19,331 bases of DNA from JAALKW01 sp033791145 (GCA_033791145.1 JASJHH010000019.1:1-19331); one strand, 5' to 3'; shown: positions 7,285 through 14,730, counted from the stretch's first letter. Notes: generated by a model not told the origin, from the letters alone. Numbers and translations are program-made.

Positions 7285-8940
7285 GTGGATAAATTGTGGC
7301 TGGAACAATATCCGGATGGTATCCCACATACCATCAACATTAATGCCTATTCCTCGCTCACCGCCCTTTTTGATGAAGTATGTCATCAACATAAAGACCG
7401 AACAGCGTATATCAATTTCGGGCACAAGCTGACTTATGCCAAACTAGAGGTATTAAGCCGTCATTTTTCGGCCTATCTACAAAGCCTTGAGCTAACCCAA
7501 GGTGCACGCATTGCCATTATGCTACCTAATGTTTTGCAATATCCTATTGCACTGTTTGCCATTTTACGTGCAGGCTATGTTGTGGTGAATACGAATCCGC
7601 TGTACACCGCAGATGAAATTACGCATCAAATCAACGACTCAGGCGCCGAAGCGATTGTTGTACTCGCAAACTTTGCAAAAACCGTTGAAAAGGCGCTCCC
7701 TAACATGCCCCGCCTGAAGCAAGTGATTATTACTGAAGTGGGTGATGAACTCTCATCTATAAAACGCGTCGTGATTAATTCTGTATTAAAACATATCAAA
7801 AAAGAAGTGCCTGAATATCACATCCCTCATGCGGTTTCCTGGCGACAAGCACTGACTCGCGGCAAGAAAAAAACATTTACGCCCGCTGTACTGAATCATG
7901 AAAATTTAGCGTGCATTCAATACACCGGGGGCACAACGGGCATATCCAAGGGTGCGATATTAACCCACGGTAATTTAGTCGCTAATATCATGCAAGCCTT
8001 TGCATGGATTACACCTGTTGGCATTAGCGAAGAAGATATTATTGTGACAGCCTTACCGCTTTATCACATTTTTTCGCTCACAGCGAACTGCCTTACTTTT
8101 TTTAAAGCAGGCGCTACGAATATTTTAATTACGAATCCACGTGATATTAAAAGCTTTATTAACGCTATTAAAAATTCACAGTTTACAGCCATTACCGGCG
8201 TTAATACGCTGTTTAATGCCTTAATTAACCATCCTAAATTTACGAGTATTAATTTTTCAAAAATACGCCTTGTGCTATCTGGTGGGATGGCATTACAAAA
8301 AAGTGTTGCTGAAGCCTGGTTTTCAAAAACCAACTCGCACATTCTTGAAGCTTACGGCCTCACCGAAACCAGTCCTGCTGTAACGATTAATCCTTTAACG
8401 CTTAAAACTTACAATGGGAGCATTGGCCTGCCGATACCCTCCACAAATATTGCCATTCGAGATGAAAACGGCAATGATTTAGCCGTAGGTGAATCGGGTG
8501 AATTATGTATTGATGGTCCGCAAGTGATGCCAGGCTATTGGCAACGTGCAGATGAAAGCAGTTTGGTGTTTTGGCCTGATGGTTTTCTGCGTACAGGAGA
8601 CGTTGCTAAAGTAGATAAACATGGCTTTGTCTATTTAGTTGACCGAAAAAAGGATATGATTCTCGTTTCAGGCTTTAATGTTTATCCCAACGAAGTTGAA
8701 CAAATCATTAGCCTCATGCCCGGTGTGTTAGAAGTGGGTGTGGTTGGTATTGAAGCACCCTCAGGCGGCGAGATTGTAAAAGCTTGTATTGTCAAACGAG
8801 ACCCAACACTAACCGAAGAGCAAGTGATTACACACTGCAGAAAACACCTCACTGCTTATAAAGTGCCGAAAATACTCGCTTTTTATGATGATTTACCCAA
8901 AAACAATATCGGCAAAGTACTACGCCGAGAACTCAAATAA
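7285..8940 (+). CDS. fadD: Long-chain fatty acid-CoA ligase FadD
   Basis: FadD activates incoming long-chain fatty acids with ATP and CoA at the inner membrane, feeding beta-oxidation or phospholipid synthesis. The adenylate-forming core is complete: YTGGTTGISKGA begins at residue 213, YGLTETSP at 357, the fatty acyl-CoA synthetase signature DGFLRTGD...VDRKKDMILVSGF spans about 432-458, and the C-terminal catalytic lysine is K544 in NNIGKVLR. GTG 7285 (VDKLWLEQYP) is preferred over a TTG at 7240: it gives 551 residues, close to E. coli FadD, the usual N-terminus, and an AAAGG ribosome site eight bases upstream. A small exported-protein gene follows after 16 bases, and fadL lies beyond on the opposite strand, consistent with a fatty-acid uptake group. 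Confidence 0.95.
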   Translation: MDKLWLEQYPDGIPHTININAYSSLTALFDEVCHQHKDRTAYINFGHKLTYAKLEVLSRHFSAYLQSLELTQGARIAIMLPNVLQYPIALFAILRAGYVVVNTNPLYTADEITHQINDSGAEAIVVLANFAKTVEKALPNMPRLKQVIITEVGDELSSIKRVVINSVLKHIKKEVPEYHIPHAVSWRQALTRGKKKTFTPAVLNHENLACIQYTGGTTGISKGAILTHGNLVANIMQAFAWITPVGISEEDIIVTALPLYHIFSLTANCLTFFKAGATNILITNPRDIKSFINAIKNSQFTAITGVNTLFNALINHPKFTSINFSKIRLVLSGGMALQKSVAEAWFSKTNSHILEAYGLTETSPAVTINPLTLKTYNGSIGLPIPSTNIAIRDENGNDLAVGESGELCIDGPQVMPGYWQRADESSLVFWPDGFLRTGDVAKVDKHGFVYLVDRKKDMILVSGFNVYPNEVEQIISLMPGVLEVGVVGIEAPSGGEIVKACIVKRDPTLTEEQVITHCRKHLTAYKVPKILAFYDDLPKNNIGKVLRRELK

Positions 8941-8956
8941 ATCCAAAGGAAAAAAC

Positions 8957-9355
8957 ATGAAAAAAATAAATTTGATTCGCTCAATACTTGCCTTAAGCCT
9001 AACCTCAAGTCTTGCACTGGCTATTCCGCCAAAGCTCTTGATTACACATAATCAAACAAGCCTTGAATCTAATGCCTTTGTTGCTGGTACCATTCCTTCA
9101 CAGCATCCGACCAAAGCAAACTCAGAAGGCCGTGTGATGTGGGCGTCTGTTCGTATGGCGTGTTTTGGTCATGTTAAGAATGGCCGATGCCCTGCACTAA
9201 TTAAATTAGGCGCCAACACACCGACCCCCCTTGAATTAGGCATGGTCACCATTGATTTAAACACAGGCGATATTGAGCCGAAAGAACTTCATGCAAACGG
9301 CTATACCATGCTTGTGAATGGCCCTGCTGAAACGACCTTGCTTGCAGGCGAATAA
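8957..9355 (+). CDS. Small exported protein of unknown function, downstream of fadD
   Basis: A 132-residue protein with a clear Sec signal: a basic start (MKKINLIR), a hydrophobic core and an ALA-type cleavage site after residue 22. The mature part of about 110 residues has exactly two cysteines (C69 and C78), which could form a disulfide in the periplasm, and a hydrophilic beta-rich look (GMVTIDLNTGD, NGYTMLVNGPAETTL). I do not recognise a named domain. The ATG at 8957 has AAAGGA seven bases upstream. It begins 16 bases after fadD and is very likely in the same transcript; its end is 9 bases from the fadL end on the other strand. A role in the periplasm during fatty-acid uptake is a guess from position only. 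Confidence 0.85.
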   Translation: MKKINLIRSILALSLTSSLALAIPPKLLITHNQTSLESNAFVAGTIPSQHPTKANSEGRVMWASVRMACFGHVKNGRCPALIKLGANTPTPLELGMVTIDLNTGDIEPKELHANGYTMLVNGPAETTLLAGE

Positions 9356-9364
9356 AACAATTAT

Positions 9365-10744
9365 TTATCCAAGCGGTTTCCAGACCGCTTGGACCCCAAA
9401 TAAATTCGCATGATTACGTCCCCAAGCATCTACAGTTACCTGTGACATTTCATTAAATACTTGTGTTTTATGCACAGGTGCTCGGCCCGCCCCCCACAAA
9501 TAAACATAAGCCAAATCAAATCCAATATCTGGACGCGGTTGATAATGTAATCCTGTTGCTATAGCCCACCGGTCTATATCTGGCAGGCGTGCATCACGCT
9601 CAGCAGATATCGTTGGGGTTTGGTCATAGCCACCACCTACACGCCAGGTCCAACGTTCATTGACAGCATACAAACCACCTAAAGCAAACCGCCACGCATT
9701 ACGATAATGCTGCTCGGTTAAAACCGTAATCGGTGTTTGCAGGCCTGAATCAGCATCATACCCTGCCACATCATCGAGTTGTGTGGTTTTAAAGACGCTC
9801 CAACCGGTATACACCACAGACCCTAACAGAGTCCAATTTTTGGGCATGACTTGGTAAATACTCAACGTTGTAATATTCGGTAAGCGAATCTCATTACTAC
9901 TTAACGTATCTAATTTATAAACGGCATTCGGGTTTTCTAAATCAACATCAGCTAAACGACCTGTTAACGTACTGGTCCCTTCAAACTGATGTTGAATAGC
10001 CGACTGAAAATTAAGACCAATACGTGTGTTTTTATCATTAGATAAAGCAAGTAAGCCTGCATGAAACCCAAAACCAAACGAATCGCCTATGTTTTCACTT
10101 GTTGAATCAAGCGTTGTCGCACCCACTAATCCGCCTATAGAGCGTAAAAATTCTAAAGCTGCAGGTGAGCCTGCAACCGCATTAAACGTCACCCGCGCCC
10201 ATTCTAAATCAAGCCCAACACCCAATGCTAAATTATCGTTTAAATAGCCGCCTATTTCGGGAGAAACAACGGCGGTTAAAAGCTCTGTCAGTGTCCCTGC
10301 ATAACGCAGTGGTGAGTCATTACCCCAATCTGTTGCAAGCCCAAACGGCGAGACAATACTCAAACCGATAACTGCGCGCTCACCTAAGGGATGTGCAAAG
10401 TGCAGTGCCGGCACCACAGCTTTCTTTCCACCATTCAAGGTTTTAAACGACCGTAAAGATTGTATATAAGCAGGTACTTCGGTGGTTTCGTAGGTACTCG
10501 TACCTTCTAATGTTGTATTTGGCAACACACCTACACCACTGAACACAGCGCCATCTTCTGACATCAAAACCAAACCTGCGGGATTATACCAGCCAATGGA
10601 TGGATCTGGTGCTTCAGCGGCTGAACCTGCTGCAAACACGCCAAGCTCTGACACACTGCCTTCGGTATATAACGAAAAACCACCTGCTATGGCTTGTGTG
10701 CTCAGAAGTATATTTAAACATATGCTAGATAAAAATCGCGTCAT
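9365..10744 (-). CDS. fadL: Outer-membrane long-chain fatty acid transporter FadL/OmpP1/TodX family
   Basis: FadL-type proteins are 14-strand beta-barrels that let hydrophobic molecules, mainly long-chain fatty acids, cross the outer membrane. This one has a signal peptide (MTRFLSSICLNILLSTQAIA, cleavage before GGFSLY), then the family N-terminal plug sequence with GGFSLYTEGSVSELGVFAAG and the diagnostic NPAGL at 54-58. Alternating aromatic barrel strands run to the C-terminus. The length is 459 residues against 446 in E. coli. It ends in WKPLG, not the usual terminal aromatic, which may affect barrel assembly or reflect a lineage variant. ATG 10744 is preferred over ATG 10750 because AGGGA lies at a proper five-base spacing. 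A perfect hairpin overlaps its last codons. The substrate could also be another hydrophobic compound, as in TodX. Confidence 0.92.
   Translation of the reverse strand: MTRFLSSICLNILLSTQAIAGGFSLYTEGSVSELGVFAAGSAAEAPDPSIGWYNPAGLVLMSEDGAVFSGVGVLPNTTLEGTSTYETTEVPAYIQSLRSFKTLNGGKKAVVPALHFAHPLGERAVIGLSIVSPFGLATDWGNDSPLRYAGTLTELLTAVVSPEIGGYLNDNLALGVGLDLEWARVTFNAVAGSPAALEFLRSIGGLVGATTLDSTSENIGDSFGFGFHAGLLALSNDKNTRIGLNFQSAIQHQFEGTSTLTGRLADVDLENPNAVYKLDTLSSNEIRLPNITTLSIYQVMPKNWTLLGSVVYTGWSVFKTTQLDDVAGYDADSGLQTPITVLTEQHYRNAWRFALGGLYAVNERWTWRVGGGYDQTPTISAERDARLPDIDRWAIATGLHYQPRPDIGFDLAYVYLWGAGRAPVHKTQVFNEMSQVTVDAWGRNHANLFGVQAVWKPLG
9369..9392. terminator. Perfect hairpin inside the fadL 3' end, possible bidirectional terminator
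   Basis: CCAAGCGGT (9369-9377) pairs perfectly with ACCGCTTGG (9384-9392) across a six-base loop. On the minus strand it is followed by ATAAATAATTGTTTTA, a weak U-rich tail, so it could end fadL transcription. On the plus strand it lies 14 bases after the stop of the exported-protein gene but lacks a T run. It encodes the last fadL residues (AVWKPLG). Confidence 0.55.
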
Positions 10745-10836
10745 TCTCATCCCTGTGTTGGTCTCATCTGCTACTTTAAAGGCCCATCATCATACAAGAC
10801 ACGGTTCAGAAATCAAGCGGCCATAGATGCATTTAT

Positions 10837-10866
10837 TTGCCGCACAAAGATGGCTTATGTTACACT
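10837..10866 (+). promoter_or_regulatory. Possible promoter of the first hydrolase-fold paralogue
   Basis: TTGCCG (10837-10842) and TACACT (10861-10866) are separated by 18 bases and lie about 30 bases before ATG 10895. The match is modest. The remainder of the 150-base gap to the divergent fadL start shows no other clear signal. Confidence 0.3.
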
Positions 10867-10894
10867 GCGGACAAGTTTTTATTTTGAAATAATT

Positions 10895-12193
10895 ATGTCT
10901 GCTTCTTCCAAAAACTTTTGGTTTCCACCTGTCTTATCAGAAACATTTTTTTTACTGAAAGAAAGAAAGGGAATGGCACCTAATCTACTCGCTGATTATA
11001 TGGGTTCATGGCTCATGTTTTTAGCAACCAAGGCACGACAAGGAGCACGACCAGAAGCGTATAGCCCTGATGATTTTAAAAACATCAACCTAGACGGATA
11101 TAATTCCCTTAGGTTCGAGAAAAACAAATATGGCGTTCAAACCGTCGAGGCAATACGAGAAAATGCAACAGCGTATCAAATTTATTTTGCAGGCAATCTA
11201 CAAGATGCACTCAATCCCGAGTCGATTAAACAGACGCTTCATGACGATCCAACTAAAAACTATATCTTTTCGGATTATCCAGGCAACAATGCCTATATTA
11301 ACGTCAAACGCTTTGATCTGTTCTTTAAAGTCGGATACAAAAAGGTTAAAGATCTTATAACAAAAAAGCGTATAAATCCTGAAGATATCACACTACATGG
11401 TTACTCTATGGGTGGCGGCGTTGTAGCACACATCGCTCGAAGGCTTCATGATGAAGGACACGAAGTTAATTTAACCATTGAACGTTCTTTTGCAGATTTA
11501 AGTGGTGTGGTTTCTCCGCTGCTTTATCACAAAGTCGACCCATATAAGCAATATCTTCCTTTTGGTACATCATTGCTTGCTTTTTCCATTATAGGTATCT
11601 CAATGGGTACGATTTTAGCTGGTGTTATCGCCACCATCGGTTTATTTATTGCAAGCTTAATTGCAGGCATTGGCTATTGCCTTAACCTGCTTTTATCAAA
11701 AATACCGGGCTCCTCACTGCTTGTAAGCGCAATCAATTTATTTTTTAATGCACACGCTGAATATATAAATGCATGCTTTAATTTATTTGCTACTATCGCA
11801 GGCACTGTCGTCTCGACAGTAGGCTTTGGCGTCGGCCTGCTGCTTGGAACAGCTGTTGGTCTTATTTTATCAATCCAACTCCTCTTTACAAAAAATCCTT
11901 ATGATATTCCCATCGAAAAACCCGCACAAATACTCATTAACACCACCACAGGTGAGATGAATTCGTTTAAGAATATTTTATATATTTTAAAGTTAAAATC
12001 ACACGGTAAGATTAAAATAATTAACTCTAAAAAAGATGACGTGGTTCATAACGAAGCTGCTTTAAGCACTGCTTTTATAAAATGTGATCTTTCAAAATAC
12101 ACCGATTTTTCTATTTTTTTACATAAAACAGTAACTCATAGTGACCATTTAAACTTACATGACCCAGAACTTCAGCAAATTCATGCAGCCTAA
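10895..12193 (+). CDS. Alpha/beta-hydrolase-fold membrane protein, paralogue 1 (catalytic residues kept)
   Basis: A 432-residue protein with an alpha/beta-hydrolase nucleophile elbow, ITLHGYSMGGG (166-175, Ser171), preceded by a PGNNAY loop (129-134) that could hold the oxyanion region. Plausible partners follow: D381/D382 in INSKKDDVVHN and H415 or H418 in THSDHLNLH. Between nucleophile and acid lie about 200 residues with two glycine-rich hydrophobic blocks (about 223-268 and 296-332), likely membrane hairpins. There is no signal peptide. ATG 10895 is preferred to the in-frame ATG 10850, which sits on top of the likely promoter; its ribosome site is weak. Two degenerate paralogues follow directly. 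Legionella secreted lipase-like effectors of the SidB/Sdb type have comparable length and are worth comparing, but I cannot confirm kinship from sequence memory. Confidence 0.8.
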   Translation: MSASSKNFWFPPVLSETFFLLKERKGMAPNLLADYMGSWLMFLATKARQGARPEAYSPDDFKNINLDGYNSLRFEKNKYGVQTVEAIRENATAYQIYFAGNLQDALNPESIKQTLHDDPTKNYIFSDYPGNNAYINVKRFDLFFKVGYKKVKDLITKKRINPEDITLHGYSMGGGVVAHIARRLHDEGHEVNLTIERSFADLSGVVSPLLYHKVDPYKQYLPFGTSLLAFSIIGISMGTILAGVIATIGLFIASLIAGIGYCLNLLLSKIPGSSLLVSAINLFFNAHAEYINACFNLFATIAGTVVSTVGFGVGLLLGTAVGLILSIQLLFTKNPYDIPIEKPAQILINTTTGEMNSFKNILYILKLKSHGKIKIINSKKDDVVHNEAALSTAFIKCDLSKYTDFSIFLHKTVTHSDHLNLHDPELQQIHAA

Positions 12194-12196
12194 GCC

Positions 12197-12226
12197 TTGA
12201 CATGCAGTGCTGTAATATGCGACAAT
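12197..12226 (+). promoter_or_regulatory. Likely promoter of paralogue 2
   Basis: A consensus -35, TTGACA (12197-12202), is followed after 18 bases by GACAAT (12221-12226), which matches the -10 consensus at four of six positions. It starts four bases after the stop of paralogue 1 and lies 35 bases before the paralogue 2 start, so paralogue 2 can be expressed on its own. Confidence 0.45.
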
Positions 12227-12260
12227 GAGCTCACTTTAAGAGCAATTGAGGGCTAAAATT

Positions 12261-13532
12261 ATGCCATATACCACAAAAGAAAAGATGGTTTATCCTGAGC
12301 AATTACATACCGCATTCTCTTCACTGCAAGCAAGAAAGGGACTTTCATCTAACACGCTATCCCGTTTTGCTAATGAACAATTAATGCATTTATTAATTAA
12401 GCAAAAGTTAATTGAGGGTAAATTTACTATAGAAGGTGAAGGCGCAGTAACAAAATACGTCAATTACATTGATATTCATGATAAAAACGCGACTATCCCC
12501 GCTGACTTTCATGCTATTACTCAAAAAGGTTATGAAGCCGTTAAAGTATTTTTAAGGAATAATCCAGATACTTCTGCCGAAAATATTACGCTATCCGCCG
12601 ATTTTTTCGATGGTGCTATTGTAACCGAAATTGCAAAAAAATTACATGATGAAGGCCTCCATGTGAACCTAAATGTTGATATGTGCTTTTCAAATTTAAG
12701 CACTATACCTTCTACTTTGCTGAACTTATTACAAGAATATATCGACTTAAAAAACGACCAAGACTTGCCTTTTCTGATTAATGCATTATTCAATCCGGAT
12801 AGCATAGACTCTATAATTAAGCAGATGATCCCAAAGGATATACAGCCAATCGTAGGTATGCGCACGATGCTTGACCAATATACCGATCCTTTTGAGAAAT
12901 ATAGCGGTTACCTGCCATTGATCACATCGTATCTTGCTTGCGGCATCATAGGGCTCTCGATAGGTCTAGCACTTGGAGAACTTATCATGTCTGTTGGCGT
13001 ACTCATTGCAAGCCTTGTCGCAGGAATTGGTTATAATTTGTCTCTGGGCTTAGAGCTCATCGGCTTAGAAAGCCCAGCAAGCTATTTAAATGTAGGTTTT
13101 AACGCTATCGCTCTGGCTATCAACACCTGCTTTGATGTGCTTTCATGTGCTATTAGTGCTGTGCTTGGCTTCGCGTTGCTGCCTGTCGGTCTCGCTATCG
13201 GAGCCATGGTAGGTGCGGGTTTGTCATTAGCCACTCATATCACCAAGAAACCTGTTCATATGTCATTTGATTTCGCACTACAGGCACTCTTAGGCACAAC
13301 CTGCGGTAATGTTACCCCCAAAGACAATCTTGAGCAGATGGCAAAAAATAAAACATCTGGTCACACGAAAAAGTTATCCTTCTTTAACGCCGGACCAGCA
13401 AAAGCCTTAGACCCTATGCTCAAACAGGTAAAATCAACAGGGTTCCTAGACACTGGCTCTGAACAGATTTTAAAAGAAAAATCTGAGCGAGTAAGAGATA
13501 TTGTATTTGATGCGACCCTCTGCCCCTCTTAA
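12261..13532 (+). CDS. Hydrolase-fold membrane protein, paralogue 2 (nucleophile lost)
   Basis: A 423-residue relative of the preceding gene. Shared N-terminal pattern: LQARKGLSSNTLSRFANEQL (22-41) against LKERKGMAPNLLADYMGSWL. The nucleophile-elbow stretch aligns as ITLSADFFDGAIV (109-121) followed by AKKLHDEGLHVNLNV, so GYSMGG has become ADFFDG and the serine is gone. The late strand KLSFFNAGPAKALD (371-384) replaces the acid-bearing INSKKDD, and no His-rich end is seen. The membrane blocks (about 216-258 and 283-327, with GLSIGLALGELIMS) are well kept. An extra segment at about 150-210 has no equivalent in paralogue 3. ATG 12261 has GAGGG eight bases upstream. Probably a non-catalytic membrane protein; the function is unknown. 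Confidence 0.8.
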   Translation: MPYTTKEKMVYPEQLHTAFSSLQARKGLSSNTLSRFANEQLMHLLIKQKLIEGKFTIEGEGAVTKYVNYIDIHDKNATIPADFHAITQKGYEAVKVFLRNNPDTSAENITLSADFFDGAIVTEIAKKLHDEGLHVNLNVDMCFSNLSTIPSTLLNLLQEYIDLKNDQDLPFLINALFNPDSIDSIIKQMIPKDIQPIVGMRTMLDQYTDPFEKYSGYLPLITSYLACGIIGLSIGLALGELIMSVGVLIASLVAGIGYNLSLGLELIGLESPASYLNVGFNAIALAINTCFDVLSCAISAVLGFALLPVGLAIGAMVGAGLSLATHITKKPVHMSFDFALQALLGTTCGNVTPKDNLEQMAKNKTSGHTKKLSFFNAGPAKALDPMLKQVKSTGFLDTGSEQILKEKSERVRDIVFDATLCPS

Positions 13533-13542
13533 TGCTTAAACC

Positions 13543-13591
13543 CACCACATGATAAGGTTTCTTAGTTTTCAGAAGGGCCTTATTCATGCGG
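13543..13591 (+). repeat. 49-base direct repeat, copy 1 (orphan copy of the lysine-gene leader)
   Basis: Identical over 49 of 49 bases to 14682-14730, exactly 1139 bases downstream; extending left to 13538 adds five positions with one mismatch. In copy 2 the repeat ends with the first two codons (ATGCGG) of the lysine gene. Here the same ATGCGG runs into TAA, giving a two-codon frame. The hairpin (CATGATAAGG pairing with CCTTATTCATG with one bulged T) and the AGAAGGG ribosome site are intact. It begins 10 bases after the paralogue 2 stop and ends 35 bases before the paralogue 3 start, so it forms part of the paralogue 3 leader. Confidence 0.9.
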
Positions 13592-13604
13592 TAATTTAGA
13601 CTCT

Positions 13605-13616
13605 TATAGCTATAGT
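13605..13616 (+). promoter_or_regulatory. Possible -10 pair upstream of paralogue 3
   Basis: TATAGCTATAGT contains two -10-like hexamers in tandem and the 10-base palindrome TATAGCTATA, ending 10 bases before ATG 13627. No good -35 is visible, so this is weak; paralogue 3 may instead be read from the paralogue 2 promoter. Confidence 0.2.
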
Positions 13617-13626
13617 GAGGGATTGT

Positions 13627-14655
13627 ATGACAACACCTAATTCATTTAACGCTGCGCTTTCTTCATTGAAAGAAAAACAATACTACCTATCGCCTAATAA
13701 GCTATCTGGTTTTATCAATAATAAGCTCAATGACCAGCTCAATTTGAACCCTGCGGACGAGTATGAAATCAAGATTCTAGTTACATACCGTGAAAAACCT
13801 TATGATAGTCAGCCTCAGGACGTCAATCACCATGTTAAGTATTTAGTCACTGATCTAGGTAAAAAAGCCGAAGATATTACCTTATCCTGCAAGTCGAAAA
13901 GAAGCGTATTCTTAACGCAATCAGCGAAACAGTTACATGAAGACGGATATCCTATCAATATCCTCGTTGAGGATTGTACTTCAAGTTTAAGCGCATCTCC
14001 TTCTGCCTTTCTATCTCGATTACCAAAATCAACTCAGGCAATCATTAATTCATCTAAAGAGAGAAATTTTAAGGCAACAAACCCGCTTATATTACTGCTC
14101 CTACCACTTGCTACATCTATGATTGCCTGTGGCGTCATGGGACTCTCTATCGGTTTAGCACTTTCAGAATTGATTATGTCTGCTGGAATTTTAATTGCCG
14201 CTCAAATAGCAAAAATTCGTTACGATACGCGTGATGAATGTGAAAGGCTTGATATCTACTCTTATTATTCTGCATACGAGAGTCGAGAGATCCAAATCGA
14301 TCCCCCTTTATACACAAACCTCTCCACAGGCTTTGATTACGCTGCATCGGCTATTGGTGTCGTGGTTAGTGCGGCGCTTCTTTTTGTAGGTCTCTTTGTA
14401 GGATGCATCATCGGCACTTGTTTATCATTGGCATCCTGTTTCACCGACGAACCTATTAATATGCCTCTTGATTTTGCACTGAAAACCTTTCTGAATCTAA
14501 CTATTGGTGATCTCAATCCAAAAGCCGATCTCGAGGACATGGCCAAAAAATCAGGACAAACCCTAACCTTTTTTAATAAACCATCTCAATATCCCCCACT
14601 GCTAGAACATACAGACTTTGTCTTCTCTGCAAAGCTTGAAACCCCTAGCTCTTAA
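13627..14655 (+). CDS. Hydrolase-fold membrane protein, paralogue 3 (shortened, nucleophile lost)
   Basis: A 342-residue relative of the two preceding genes, closest to paralogue 2. The elbow region reads ITLSCKSKRSVFL (84-96), then AKQLHEDGYPINILV, so the hydrolase serine motif is absent. The acid and histidine are also missing: TLTFFNKPSQYPP at 312-324 occupies the acid strand. The first membrane block is strikingly conserved (MIACGVMGLSIGLALSELIM, about 165-184, against LACGIIGLSIGLALGELIM), and the second lies at about 236-270. MPLDFALKTFLNLTIGDLNP and LEDMAKK also match paralogue 2. ATG 13627 has GAGGG five bases upstream. It is bounded on both sides by the 49-base repeat. The function is unknown; it is likely membrane-inserted and non-enzymatic. 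Confidence 0.78.
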   Translation: MTTPNSFNAALSSLKEKQYYLSPNKLSGFINNKLNDQLNLNPADEYEIKILVTYREKPYDSQPQDVNHHVKYLVTDLGKKAEDITLSCKSKRSVFLTQSAKQLHEDGYPINILVEDCTSSLSASPSAFLSRLPKSTQAIINSSKERNFKATNPLILLLLPLATSMIACGVMGLSIGLALSELIMSAGILIAAQIAKIRYDTRDECERLDIYSYYSAYESREIQIDPPLYTNLSTGFDYAASAIGVVVSAALLFVGLFVGCIIGTCLSLASCFTDEPINMPLDFALKTFLNLTIGDLNPKADLEDMAKKSGQTLTFFNKPSQYPPLLEHTDFVFSAKLETPSS

Positions 14656-14681
14656 ACTCACTCAGAACTTGCCCCGAAACG

Positions 14682-14730
14682 CACCACATGATAAGGTTTC
14701 TTAGTTTTCAGAAGGGCCTTATTCATGCGG
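14682..14730 (+). promoter_or_regulatory. 49-base repeat, copy 2: hairpin leader covering the lysine-gene start
   Basis: Copy 2 of the perfect 49-base repeat. CATGATAAGG (14687-14696) pairs with CCTTATTCATG (14717-14727) with one bulged T. CC (14684-14685) and GG (14729-14730) extend the stem past an A-C mismatch. The ribosome site AGAAGGG (14710-14716) can pair in an inner stem with TTTCT (14697-14701). Both the ribosome site and the ATG (14725-14727) are therefore held in the fold, as expected of a translational switch or thermosensor. It lacks a T run, so it is not a terminator. Confidence 0.6.

Noticed and set aside
8064..8342. Antisense open frame inside fadD
   Set aside because: It lies fully opposite a well-conserved fadD coding region and has no recognisable product or start signal. 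The same applies to the antisense frames at 12530-12865, 14337-14546, 14985-15200 and 18502-18789.
14682..14724. Lysine riboswitch or transcription terminator upstream of the lysine gene
   Set aside because: The known lysine riboswitch is about 170-180 bases with several helices, but only 69 bases separate the paralogue 3 stop from this start. The hairpin has no T run.
13543..14730. The 49-base repeats as target-site duplications or terminal repeats of a transposon
   Set aside because: The repeats are direct, far longer than normal target duplications, contain a ribosome site and codons of the adjacent gene, and enclose no transposase; inverted terminal repeats are absent.
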